From Azolla caroliniana (taxonomy: Eukaryota > Polypodiophyta): a stretch of 64,000 nucleotides of DNA. Both the position numbers and the translations under genes were made by a program. The stretch spans positions 3,472,001 through 3,536,000 of the forward strand of contig JBHGNT010000006.1 of the NCBI GenBank assembly GCA_043228905.1, in the 5' to 3' direction. The notes beneath the pieces are model-generated. The model made no database searches. It was not told the origin of the DNA and worked only from the letters and a program-made list of their open reading frames with translations. Position 1 is the first letter of the stretch. Every line of letters starts with the position of its first letter. Below are positions 1 through 12,991 of this stretch, piece by piece.

Positions 1-1656
1 CTTGCATGAGCTACCAATGTATGCATATTCCATGACCCTATGCATAGATACAGAGCTGTTTGTCCCAATGGTTTATATTAATCTCTTTCCAAACATTGGT
101 AAGAGTTCATTCATCTATATATCTATGGCCAACAGCAGGAAATGCATATCTACCTCAGTTTCAAAAGTGAATACCAATTGGATAAACAATGCCCATGATA
201 GTCAAATCTATAAACCAAAACTTATCCAAAATTACATTCTTAAGCAAATATCAACTTCACGCAATAAATACAATAGTTCTAGAGAAAACAATGAAACTAG
301 AGGGGTTACCTCACAGGTGGATTGGATTGGTATCGTCACAAAATTTCCCCAATGATCTATTCAAACAATATTTAGACAAGATGAGTTAAGCGTGGTAGCC
401 ATTGTTAACAATCAAATGATGCCATAACTATATTCACATACTAGAACCACTCAAGTGAGTTTAGAGCAAAACAACTTATGAAGTAGTGCTAAAAAAGAAA
501 AAAGAAGAAAAAAAAACCATGTATTGAGGTACAGTAAGGGAAACTGACTAAGAAAAATGTACAGTGGCTACATGCAATTCTTGCTATTTATAACAGTTTG
601 TCATAGCCAGCAAGTGTTCGCAGTTCCAAATACTGTTATGAATAAACACCTGAAGTACTGACATCTCGACACAACATTCATAAATTCAATTATTATCTCT
701 ATTTCAGCATCCTGTTAATACAAACATGGTCACAAACACTGGACCATAACTATTGTTGCTATATAATTAAGCATTATAGCTAAAAAACACTCCATCGTCA
801 AAAACCCGTTGCAATGGATGACATTGCATCTATTACATCTGTCATACTTGAAAATACATCTGTCACTCGAAAAATGCATAAATCTCACAATACCAATTGA
901 TTCTACATTATAAAGTACACCAAAATAATCGAGGTTTGTTTTTGTTGGGCATATGGATTCTAAACATAGTGATAAAATCTCCAAGAAAAACATTATGGCC
1001 CAAATAAATTTAAGAAAACTCTTAATGGACAGAACACTAACGATCTAAACCCCTCATTTAATTGCATAGCTAAACAGCCCATCCAAACCTTGACAAAAGC
1101 TATTGATACCTCAACCTGAATGTGCATCAAGAAATGTCATATAGCTGGTGTTGATGTGTTTCCTGAAGATGCAAGAATTCAATCAAGAACGAAGATCGTG
1201 GTTACTTTTCTACCGGATCATTCAAATAAATCCCAGCACACTTTAGTAGCCAAACACTTACCAATCGACATTTCTGCACAAATCACAAATTAACCCTAAA
1301 GAATCCCTGTGTTAGCCACGAATGTGTGCATATTTTAGGTTAATTTCCCATATCTGTAATATGGAGAGGGAGGCTGAAAAAACTATCAAGTCGAGCATAC
1401 ATTGCTCAGACAAACCGAAGTTCTAAAGCCATTTGAATAGTTACACAACTTGCCAAGTATGTAGAATAAGGGGTCAACAAGATATCACTCTCACAATCCT
1501 TCCTAGTGACAAGCGGAGAAAGGATGCGTTTATCTTCTACTCCCCTTGAATCCTCCTACAAGATAAAAGATGTTTAAGGGTGAAATCCACCATAATTTAA
1601 GACACAAAAACGCCAATGTGATCAATGACAGTAACACATGATAGATAACTCACCTG
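1..1656. other. 3' flank of the Pcf11-like gene, no gene seen
   Basis: AT-rich DNA downstream of the minus-strand Pcf11-like stop codon. No frame here shows a recognisable domain. The longest open frame, on the plus strand from base 2, has no family signature and looks random. A good splice donor (CAG then GTGAGT on the minus strand) lies directly after the Pcf11 stop at 1656-1650. Part of this stretch is therefore probably 3' UTR with an intron, but I cannot place the acceptor or a poly(A) site with confidence. Confidence 0.5.
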
Positions 1657-4600
1657 TTATACTTCGGTTATGGCTGTCTCTGAGCGGCATTTGGCATGCA
1701 CAATTGGGCCATGCGTCAAGGGATCCACGCCATCCATAATATCATCACCATCACCATTGCCACCATCATCACGAGAATCATTCATGTAGACAGCTCCCCT
1801 ATACATCCACTCCTCTGTCTCATCACTATAAAAATCTTCGAAAGGCTCACCACACAAGAAACAAGTGATCTGGTTCTCATCCGCAGGGACAGCCACCATG
1901 ACCTCATCATCAGGTTTCACCAACACTTCCTCACTAAAGAAAGCTGGTGCAGCCTCAGCTGCTGTTGCTGCCGCTGCCTCTGTGCCTGTGAGCCATTCCT
2001 CCTCGCTCATGAACCACCGCCTAGAGACCTTCCTTGATGATTTTTGCCGGTTCCTAGTCACATGCCAATCCATATGTCGACTATGCTCATCTTGCTGCTT
2101 AAATCTTAGTCCACATATTGTACACTGCCTTGGAAATGCTAGATACAAGCTCATAATCACAGGCTCATGCCTCTCTCTTAAGAGTTCTGGCCTGAACTCA
2201 AGAAAACTCGCAAGAGGACCATCTGATGAGGAAGCAAGCTCCTCGTGACCCCTTGATGGAGTGACAATTGATCCCGGAATGATCGTTGTGGTAGAAGCCA
2301 ACAAATTACCTGAGGCCACAGGATGTGAAATGAGTGGAGCAGGCGCCAGAGCTGGAGCTGGAGCTGGAGCCACAGCTGGAGTTGCAGTAATGATTCCCTG
2401 AGCCATGAGTGATGATAAGAGAGAGGTGTAGCTATTTCCCAATGCCGGCGGTGCTTGTACAGAGCTAGATGCTTGAGAAGCCATCGGAGGTGGCCCAGGA
2501 GGCAGAGGGGGGTTCATATTTCGGGAAGTATTTGATGCTTGTAATGAGATCAAGGAGGCTGTGAGCTGGCTTGATAGTAGAGGTGGAGGTCCACTCGGTA
2601 GCGGTGGCTGAGAAACAGTCGGAACAGAGAGGGGCAGGGACCCAAACCCACTTTGTGGAAAAGATTGTGAAATATTATTACTGCAACTCCCATTTTCAGG
2701 ACCAGTAAAACCCCCCTGCCGAACATCCAAGGGCTGAGACGTGGGTTGCTTTTGATAGAAGGTGACCTCTTGCGACAATGCATTTTCTTTCGAGTCTGAA
2801 CCTGAGCCTTGGGATAGTTCAGTTTGTGTCGGTGGTGGCAAAGATTTTTGGGTAGTCTGAGAACCCGCAAGCGATGGTAAACGATTGCATAACTGCTGGA
2901 GAGACTCTAATAAATGAGGCGGTAATTGTGGCACCACTTGTGAATAAGTTTTTGCATCTGATATCGATCTGCCTGCTATCTCCTGCTGTGATTGCACCTC
3001 TCCATGAAGAATACTCTGAAGGGGAGATTCGTGAACATTCACTGGCTCATGGATAGGTAATGGTGGATTCTGAACTTCTTGAGTACGTAGCGATGCTGCC
3101 AGGGATGCCAAATTCGACGCAAGAAATGAAGGGATCAAAGATGAGGACGAGCCATGTGTTTGTTGATGTGGACTCAGTGGGGGTGAAAGAGGTCCAGCTG
3201 GAGCTGGAAGCCTTTGCATTCCTGATACAGATGTAAGCGTTGAGGGAGACCCCATATTAAGAATCTTATTTGGCATGGCAGAAGAGGGAACCTTTTGGGA
3301 CAAATTAGATGGAGGTGTTACAGATTGGCTTTTAGCTATTGACTGCACTGCCCCGGCAAGCGAAGCGACCATTGAAGCTAATGTAGATGGTACGGTGGAT
3401 TGACTTGCTTTTTGAAAGGATTCTGAATTGAGGCCATGTAATGGAACAAAAGATGGAGGGGAGTTTCCCAATAAAGAGTTGCCTGAATGATCTAACATTA
3501 ACTGATCTAAACCACCCAAAGTTTTATCTTCAGTAAACACATTCGGTAATACCTTCCGATATCCACTTCTTGTATATCGCTCATCTTTATCTATATTTGC
3601 ACTCTCGGCATTCCTTGGGTTCACATTTAACAGCCACGTTGCATTGCCTACCTTTTCTGAGCCCACCATACTCCTATTATCCAACTCTTCAACAGAAGTT
3701 CCAGGGGGTATCCTTGTAGCTCGAACACCCCTAACATTGCCATAGGCATCAAGAAGAGGTTCTGTAACCTGAGGAGAAACCTGATCAAAACCAGTTCTAA
3801 ACCCATACTTATTATTTCCATGACCGCCTTCAGTTGACCTCAGCATCTCTCCTCTTTGGAAATCCACATCCCAATGCTTCGTGGCAGTGTCCTCACCACT
3901 TCCTCCCTCCACTTTCTTTCCTTGATCAAAGTCAACACTTTCTAGACCTTGGCTCACTTGCTGCATTTTCTCCTTCCTTACTTCTAGATATTTTGGATTC
4001 ACGTGAATACTATGACCAGACTGTTGGGCTGAAGAATCATCAGCCCTTTTGAGGTTTGTTTGAATGGAAGCACTTGAAGCAGCCGGATTCCCAATGATAC
4101 TAAAATGGAGATCCGACTCAATCGCTTCGAGTAGTTCCTTGCTGAATACGCTTCTCCATGTCTTGAAAAGATGCTGCATAGACGGGTGCAAGGCTGGATC
4201 TACCTGCCTGTAAGACTTTACAAAGACCTGAAAAATGGTTCAATTGATTCATTAGGATGTATTATGAAAAATATTGGACAATTATAGACGAGAGTTTTAC
4301 GTATATACAGCTCTCAAGTGCCCAATAGATACATAGACAGAAAAGTATGAGCATAACGAATGAAACAAAATTAAAATGACTGCACAATTGTTAACTGTTT
4401 GCTTAATTACTATAATAATACCACCCTCGAAACAACAAACAGTAGACAGATATAATGTCAATGTATATTACTACTTTAATTGCGAATAATTGATGATATA
4501 ACTCACTATGACCTAAAAATGCCTTTCTGCATGGTTCTACGGAAAACATTTTATTAAGATATTCATGGGTTTAAGTTTAATGTAGAAAATACACATTTTC

Positions 4601-7600
4601 TTGTTCAGTAACATGTTACATGGCAGTTTTATAAATAACCTTTCACTACATCCATTTTGCCATACAAAATAGTAGTGACGATATGAACCAGTCAAATTAT
4701 TACAGTACACTGTTCGCTTATATCTGACACATTCCACTGCAAGGCTTCATAATCTCTCAAGACACAACAGAACTTCGACTACAACTTGATGCAATTAACA
4801 TAAATGGATTGGATCTCCAATTCATTCACAACATCAATTATGAGCTCGTCTGTAGTAAATAGTCTCTTTTTTGTTACCCTGATTTTCTCGCATTTCCATT
4901 AACAATACAAATCAGAAACTCATCTATTTGTTAGCCATCTCATTTTGGGCTATCATAAACCCCATTAGTGCTTACTCAAAGATTTGGAGAAAACTAGAAT
5001 ACAAATATCACAAAATTTGACAAGTTACTTTTTTATACATAAAACAATGAAATTCCCTATACTGTATATAAACAATGAGCCAGATTATGTTATCGTTGTG
5101 GAGTTTCCCTATGATGTACTTTCATCTCATTTCATTTTACCTAATCCAGAAAGTTCAGGGAATAGTGAATCAGAATAATAATGAAAACACATGGACAGGA
5201 ACAATGGATTTTAATATCTTACAGAAGATAAAACAATAGTAATATGCAATTCTACATTTAAAAATCTAAAAACAATGTATGTATCCTCCGTAATGTGTGC
5301 AATAGAACAGTGTACCAATTATTTCTCATGTCCGTATATGATGGTGATTTTAAACTTTTCATGCTACCACCTGGAGATGAAAAACTGAACCCATCCTGAA
5401 AAAATATCGTGTAACCTCACATAATTGCACATAGATTGTAATATATATTAAATGCATGAACACGCATATATCACTCATCAGTATGAAACTCTCAATGTAT
5501 ATTTCTTCGTTTTTTAGAACCACATTCCTGTATATAAAAATACAGCTTAATGCTCCTGGTTAGAACCAGGATTCCGTAAATATACGACGACACTTGGAAA
5601 CACAGATATAAGTTTCACCACCCAAGAAAAAGTGAGATTAAACGTAGTCAAATATTCATAAAGAATCATATACAAGTATTCTTATATTCACAAGTAATCT
5701 CATCAGACTTTAAAGGAGGTCAATATCTACATGGTACCATATTCAGAAAGCTTGTCCACATACCAGTAGGGGTGGTGAAACATGGCAAAGAAGTGTCATG
5801 AATGGACAACATTAACTTGACCTTTATTTCAGAAAGGAATGCCCTTTCCCACCTATAAATATCATATATAAAAGAATTTTCGTAGCTCATATGATTCCAA
5901 GTTTCAAGTATACTTCTGCATAAACATACTGGCATAGGCATAAGAGGTATTTCAATTGCCAAAAAGTACCTCCAAGTACAATAACTGAGTTGTTGCAGCT
6001 GTTAAACATAACTTCTGAGTTGGATAAATAATTAAACGAGAATTTCTCAAGCTAGAATACAGACTCAGATATCACTGGTGTTGAAAGCATCTTTCCATTA
6101 TTAAATACAGAATCATACTTAGAAACAGCAACATTAAGGCTATCTCAAAAGATAATGTGTAAAACATTTGTGCTAGATTTATGTGGTACCATGTCCTTTG
6201 ATCTACACCATGCAATAATCAACTTTGGAAATGCAGTGTGCTGTATACTGATGCTCGAGTAGAGTACCCAGACATTCTTCACTACATTCCAAATTAGAGA
6301 CAGCTTTCATATGCTACCACTGAATCCACCATGAGATCGCACAAATCCAAATGGCTTCAGGAACCCTATTCTTAATAATATAATTGCCATCGTTCTGGTT
6401 CGAGGAGCCTTTTTTTAACTTTAGGTGCAATATTCAAAAAATTAAGACCACCAATGAGATCTCACTAGACCAAATGGTTTCACGAAACCTATTCTTAATA
6501 TTATGATTACCATCACTCTGATTAGAAGAGCCTTTTTAAACTTCCATTGTAATATTCAAAAAATAAGACTGCCAGGATACATTTATACATATGTTGCATA
6601 AAACTTTCAATCTCATCATAAGACAAGGTCCTTAAACTTTCAAGTTCAATTGCTGTAAAAAATAAAATTGAGATACTAACCTCTCGCAGCCTTGATGAGA
6701 AATACTTGACATATTCATTCCCAATGTTTTTTACAATACTATCAAGTAAATAAAGAGATGGCAACTTTTGCTCTACTGGTACCTTCAAAACAAAGTAAAA
6801 TATATCATGTTGATGCCTGGAAATCAGAAGAATGAACTGAAAGGACCACACAGATTATCATAATCGCTTAATGTGAAGAACCAGTTAACTCAGATCAAAG
6901 ATATTAACCAAAGAAGAAAATCAATCAATTTTTCTTGTTCAAAAAAATAGCAAGCCAAAACAAACCAGAGGGAGATGGGAGCAATATAAAAAATAAGAAA
7001 TATACATATATGAGGAGATTTCTCGTCTATTACACACCTCAAGAATATGGGCACAGACAGTGGATGCAACAACTTTCGAAGCATGCAAATTCTCTCCTGC
7101 AATTATCGTGAGATTAGTGATGATAGGCTTAGAGTTGAAAGTGAGCTCCGCCAAAGCCATCTTATATTGAGCAACGAGCTCTTGCATCGCAATATCATCA
7201 CCCTTTTCAGCATGAGGATCAACGATTCCTCTCGATCCATCCATATCACTATCTTCATCTTCATATTCAAGTTCAGTTATCCTGCCCTTGTCAGAGTTAG
7301 GAATCCACCCTGATAAAAGCCTCGATCCTAGTCTATCATCACCAGGTTCCGGTGGCAGGTTAGAATGTAATCTCTTCTCGGGTCGCCTCTCCATCTCTAC
7401 TATAGGATTCTCTATCCTCCTCTGACTTCCCGGTGCTAATGACTGGCCCTCTATAGTGGATGTATTGGCCTCCACTCCAACAGCGTTCGGCATCCTTCTT
7501 TCAGATGACCTGGTTGTGCTACCCGATCTTCTCTCTAAAAGCTCGGAATTCTCTGCCCTTTTCTCCATGCCAATCATAGCATCAGCTTTCCTCTCCATAA

Positions 7601-8675
7601 TAGGAAGAGGGCTATCTAGAGCACCTCCTCCCATCCTTGCCGAACCATCCAAGCTCCTTTCTATGGTCAGAATGCTCCTGCTCTCTCTACTTTTCGGCCT
7701 TCTATCGCTCAACCTCGGGTCTTCCACCCCATCACCAGAGGCGTCAGAACCATGTGCCCGCCTTTCTGAACCACCTTTTAGCCTCCTATCATGACCAGCA
7801 CTTTCAAGGCTGCCTCGATAAGGCTGCGGGTTTTCGAGTCCTAACGGACCCCCAATCTCAACATTGTACTCATCATCATAGCCACCGAATATATTGTGGT
7901 TTGCCCCTTCCATGTGAAGCATACTAGAAGGTGGTGGACCTCCTCGAAAGCCATTGCCCATACCACCAGGACCATTGTTCATGTTAAGTAGATGATGGTC
8001 ATCAGCCATGTGAGGATGGGGCAGATGCATGCTGCCGATGGGGCCACCCATGTCAAGAAGCATGGGGCCAGTCATACGGCGGCGATGGGGTTCACTAAAA
8101 GGCAGATGGGCGGGGTCCATCCGGCTATTATTGTTACTACCACTTCGATGATGCTGGTGTTGATGAATCTGATGGTCGATGGGGTATGTGGAACCCATGG
8201 CCATGAGGGGGTCACGATCAAAGACGGCTCTGCCATTGGGTCCCATCATACGGGGACGAGGACCACCACCCCCCATCATGATGCGCTCATGCTCCATCAT
8301 CATCATACGGTGATGGGTATTAGTGCGGTCCACGGTGGAATCAGGACGGGGGGCACGGCCGCGCTTTAGGGAAGAGGAAGAAGAGGAAGTTGAAGAAGAG
8401 GAGGGCAGTGCATCAGTGTGTCGGGGCAGGGCACTGCGGTGATTGTGTTGTTGTTGTTGTTGTTGTTGTTGTTGATGATGATGATGAAGATGGTTGTTGT
8501 GATGGTGGCTTTGGTTGTCTGCAGGGGAAGGATCCGAGTGGAAGCTGTTTGAATTTGCGGTATTAGGTCCTCCCATGGGGAGAGGGGCGTAAGGGGGGAA
8601 ACCCTCTCTGCCGACACTTGGGAGGGGCAAGATGGGGGCGTTTCGTGAGTTGAGTCGAGCTGAGCCACTGGACAT
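1657..8675 (-). CDS. PCFS4: Pcf11/PCFS4-like pre-mRNA cleavage factor II subunit
   Basis: Three coding exons on the minus strand: 8675-7038, 6782-6681 and 4227-1657, with introns of 255 and 2453 bp, both GT-AG and phase 0. The joined product is 1436 residues. Family role: Pcf11 links cleavage factor II to the RNA polymerase II C-terminal domain during 3'-end cleavage and termination; Arabidopsis PCFS4 also affects alternative polyadenylation and flowering time. Visible support: a CTD-interaction domain at about residues 495-630, carrying [19 protein letters not shown] across exon 2 and [20 protein letters not shown] at the start of exon 3. Near residue 1280 is a CxxC...HxxH finger (CTICGLRF), followed by a second Cys pair (CFLCGEPF) and a final HAKC. 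The long Pro/Ser-rich linker and the low-complexity N-terminus (His and Gln runs, Met/Gly/Pro-rich) make it longer than the roughly 800 residues I recall for Arabidopsis PCFS4. The ATG at 8675 is the first in frame; the reading upstream of it begins with GTG. Symbol assigned by family; PCFS1 or PCFS5 paralogy is not excluded. Confidence 0.9.
6329..6573. repeat. diverged 123-bp tandem duplication in Pcf11 intron 2
   Basis: Two imperfect copies, with ATGAGAT landmarks at 6331 and 6454. Each runs through a shared CTATTCTTAATA block, an AGAGCC/GGAGCC block with a T run, and an AATATTCAAAAA block. Divergence of roughly one base in six suggests an old duplication. Confidence 0.7.
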
Positions 8676-8793
8676 GTCTTTCTGTCTCGCCCTGGGTGAG
8701 AAGAGTGTACGAGCCTCTGTCTGTCTGTCTGTCTGTCTATGTCGGTGTCTGTGTCTATTAAGGCCTCTTTCTGATTTGTGTGTCTTCTTCACA

Positions 8794-8832
8794 GAGAAGA
8801 AGAAGAAGAAGAAGAAGAAGAAGAAGAAGAAA
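8794..8832. repeat. (GAA)n microsatellite in the Pcf11 5' leader
   Basis: Uninterrupted GAA/AAG triplets about 120 bp upstream of the Pcf11 ATG. On the gene's own strand this is a CTT run in the 5' UTR or core promoter, a common feature near plant transcription starts. Confidence 0.85.
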
Positions 8833-8957
8833 CAGAGCAGGGTAAGGAGAGGGGGGGGGGGGTTACCCTGCCTTTTCTTCCTCCTCCTTCATATATATTT
8901 ATATACAAATTACATATATTTACAAATTACACATATTATTAATCTTTCTTTACAACA

Positions 8958-8965
<8 letters not shown>

Positions 8966-8992
<27 letters not shown>

Positions 8993-9087
8993 TCTCTCTC
9001 ATGATATGGTCGATAGTTCTCTCACACATACCCCTCTCTATCTCTCCCTATTCTCTCTCATGATATTGTCGATAGATCTCTCACACA

Positions 9088-9138
<51 letters not shown>

Positions 9139-9156
9139 TCTCTCTCATGATATTGT
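8966..9156. repeat. (CT)n tracts and about 60-bp minisatellite upstream of Pcf11
   Basis: Long CT dinucleotide tracts alternate with a repeated block containing CTCATGATAT, GTCGATAG and CACACATACCCC. The block appears near 9000, 9059 and, in part, 9145. On the Pcf11 strand this is a GA-rich block 300-480 bp upstream of the ATG and could act as a GAGA-type promoter element. That function is inferred only. Confidence 0.75.
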
Positions 9157-12100
9157 CAATACATACATAGTTTTAAAATGTCACATAACACACACACCCA
9201 ACAAATTTTTGGGGGAAATCTAGACTTCTGATGAGTTATGAACTTGTGTGTGTGTATGTGTGTTGGGGGGGGAGAGGGGGGTGGGTGTCTGTCTATCCCG
9301 AGTCTTGCTTGCCCATTGGGGGTACATATATGTCTACCTTGGATCCTTCATGCCCATTGTATTTGGTATTACTTCATATTTGGTCCGGTACATCCTCTTC
9401 CAATCCCCCGCTTTCATCATCGTTCAAACACCCTTACTAGTTACTTCTAAGTGCTATTGGATGCCTTATGTTTTGGGGCATTTCAAAACCCTGGTATATT
9501 ATTATGTTGCAGTTAATCTTCCTCTTGCTCACCTTTTGTTTGTTTGTTTATTGAACCTTTACCTTAAAGGCCATGTAGAAGCTACAAGTGCATTGTAATT
9601 TCATCGGCTAAAATGCTGGAGTCTACAATCATTTGAAGAAGGCCTCAACACAAAGGTATTTTGATTGGTTTGAATAAATGATATTTCGTTACCCGGATCC
9701 TATGTGTCGTGCTCTCTTTTTAAATTAACTTTGTTGCATCAACCCCCTCTTCTTGGTTCATCCATTTTCAGCCATGACCATGCTAGAGCCTAACTGTTTA
9801 TTTAAGCAAAACATAATAAATTACACACCAAAGAAATGAAAGAGGAATGCCAGATCACCTCAAACGACATGAGACAAACCGAACCTCCTTGATGTCCTAT
9901 ACCATCAAGTCTTGATGTGAGTCGTAGTACCTCAGGTTATGTGAGGATTGCATATGCGTAGGAAACAAGCGCCATAGCCATACTGACATAATCTCAACAT
10001 AAGTAAAGTCTGCTTTCATAAGAAGGTAGCTAGCATTCTTATTTAGATGGAAACCCTAGCCCATGGTGTGTTCAAATGCTTGACTACTTTATGTGAAGTG
10101 GTCAAACCATAACATACTTAAGAGTTATCTCACATTGTGAAATTTTGATTCAATTATAATTCATTCGCTCGTTCCTTTCAGAATTAACTCACACATTCAT
10201 CATAAAATCAAGGGAAACTAGGGAGTATCCTCAACAAGATAGGACCATGTTTAAATGGTCAAGAAGAATGTCATGAAAAAAATTATGGATTTATACATGT
10301 AGATAAAGCCTAATGTCTATTAAATCCATATAGGGTGTAATGAAATGATGAAATTGCAAATGTAAAAGAACAAGAGGAGAAGGCATATATGTTGGAGGTC
10401 AATAACACCAAGATAAATGATGTGATGGAGAGGAGGCCTACTATCCAATTTTGGTCTTCCATAGATCCTACGCTATGTCTATATGTCTCTAAAGTAGTAA
10501 ACACAATGACCATTTATTTGAACGTTTGGGTTATCATTTTTGAACTATGATTGTTTAGCGTATGATGTATCATTCAGAAAAGGGATTATATATGATATGT
10601 TCAACATACAAACTAGTTGATTCTCCTAACTTTTGACGATGTCTTCCATACTTTGTATAGGCGTTATTGTTATGCCCACGTGCAATACCTGTTCACCTAG
10701 ATGAATAAATTTAAAATTAAGGGATTGTTGATGGTAAGTTGGTAACCACTTGTTCGTAACAAGACAAGTTATATATTCTAGAATCAAATGCAAATGATGG
10801 CTCAAAATTTTTCTATGTCGAACAGTGCATTGAGCTTGTTACTTAGTACTTGAACTCCAAAAGGAGTTTGATTTAACCCAAGGTAGAGATACCAAGTTTA
10901 CTCTCGTGTTGTTGTATCTAGTCCGTAGCCTTGTATTATCTTAGTGTTGCAACACACAAAAAGTACCACTTTATCATCTTGTTTATGCATATGATTGTTA
11001 GAATATAAAAAGATAGTACATGTCCAATAGGTATTTGTTGGTTTCAAAACTCCCTCATATGATGTATAAGCAAAATGCATTTATATTGTGATTTAGCATG
11101 GAATGCCTTGTTGATATGCAAACAAATCGTAATCAAGTGTTAAACAAAGGTCACTTATAAATTCTAAAGTGGATTGCTACTTAGGTTGAGAGCCCCACAT
11201 GCTTCAACTTTGAGCAAACTAGTTTTTGTCATTGATGTGGAGCCTAGATGATGCTGGGATCTTCTATCACAAATGAGAACAATTCATATAGAGCACATAT
11301 CCATCCGTCCTTCATTTTATTCTCTTAATTTGTTAAGGTAACATCTGCAACCCATTGGTCGTGAGCTTTGCCACATAAATAATTTCATGTGGTTGTGAGA
11401 TACCATCAACACATACCTATAACTTCTTATACCCCATTCATTTTCTTCACCTTTAAATCATTTTTTATTTTTTATATAACTACTCATATAGAAAATTCCA
11501 AGGCATCGAGTTCGTTATGCCCATTGGAACTTCATTGAAAATTTCAAGTGTTTCAAAACTGAATTAATGAAAAACTCATATTCCTAACACTTACGGCAAT
11601 AAATGGCTAACTAGTTCACTTTGGACAATTCATAAATACAATTTGTTCTCCCACTTCTTATGTCACTTTCATTAATTTAAGAGAACTTTCTTCCTATTTT
11701 TGCATCATTCCTTGAAGATAGATATCCCTAGCTTGCGTAGCAAACATTAGGAGCACTCCATCTTTACCAAAGTGCATCTAATTATAATTCCTTTGTTGAT
11801 GCTTAAGGTTTTGAAAATGAAGACATTTATTTACCTTCTATTGACCTATGAATCGGCTAGTGCTCTAGGCTTGGTATTGTTTGACTTGATTGGACTTCCT
11901 TATCGTTCTCCAACTTAAAAACAATGTCAATCAAAGATGATAAGAGTCAAGTGGGGGCATCCTAAAGATTAATCAAACGAATGGACCATTTTGTAATGCA
12001 CACAAAACATCTACAAACAAGGGCCTTAACAACAAAGAAATGGTTCAAGTTTGACACACAAATAAATGTCATCTAAACTTCAATCATAAACTTTACACAC

Positions 12101-12991
12101 AAAATTTGGCTACAAATAAACAACACAATTTTTGCACATATGGCCATATCATATTAGGAGCAAAATTTTATGGGTTGTTATTGAATAAAATATTGTTAGA
12201 ACACTTCCAACAATAGATGCATATCTTTAAATTGACCATTTGCACCAATATTATACTTTACTAAATTATGTGTAACATTACAAACGTAATTAGACTTCAA
12301 AGTCAACACATAGAAGGTTAAAACAAAAAATAATTAGAAAACTATCATTGCCAAATTAATTATTAATTGCCAACCAATTGGAAAGGGCAAATGTGTCATT
12401 GTCAAATTAGGGCACAAATTAGAAAGTGAATATGTACCAAAAGGTTATTCAAGCTTAATTTTCTAAGTTTTGTGTTTAAGAGACACATTATTGACCAAGC
12501 ATATTGCTCAAAATACAGATACACAAGCAGATTTAGGCGGTTTCCTATAGGATTTGCTTTTGCATCCCTTTAGATAAAGAGTTAGAGACTCATGACATAC
12601 AAACTTGTCAATGAATTTTAAAAATGTGCAAACATAATTGCTCAGAATACCAACATATATAAGGATATTTAGGTGGTTCTCAATTGTGCATCCATTTTGG
12701 AGAGAGATTCAAAGGCCCATGGAATACAAACGACATTGTAGATGAATTTTATCATATTCATTTTCAATCTTGGAGTTTTTGACATCTTTTTGATGTCAAT
12801 TGTAAGTTCTTGTATTGATTCCTAGATATATTTTATAAATGTGGAAAAGGACTCCAACAATGTTTTCTAGATTGATCGATGAGCCAATTTGGCCTCTAAA
12901 TAGAAAATATGTACATGCATGTGAAGCTAATCCATTTCAAGTTTTCAGATGCCATATTTACAGTTTTATACCATCAATATGTAGGTAGCAG
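9157..12991. other. intergenic region between Pcf11 and IVD
   Basis: About 3.8 kb with no convincing coding signal; open frames are short and lack family motifs. A G-rich/TG-rich microsatellite lies near 9247-9285. An imperfect tandem duplication with a period of about 134 bp lies near 12503-12752, with ATTGCTCA/ATTGCTC landmarks at 12503 and 12637. The middle is featureless AT-rich sequence, possibly eroded repeats. Confidence 0.5.

Noticed and set aside
7992-8668. Several open frames overlapping Pcf11 exon 1 on both strands
   Set aside because: Low-complexity shadows of the Pcf11 frame; none has a domain.
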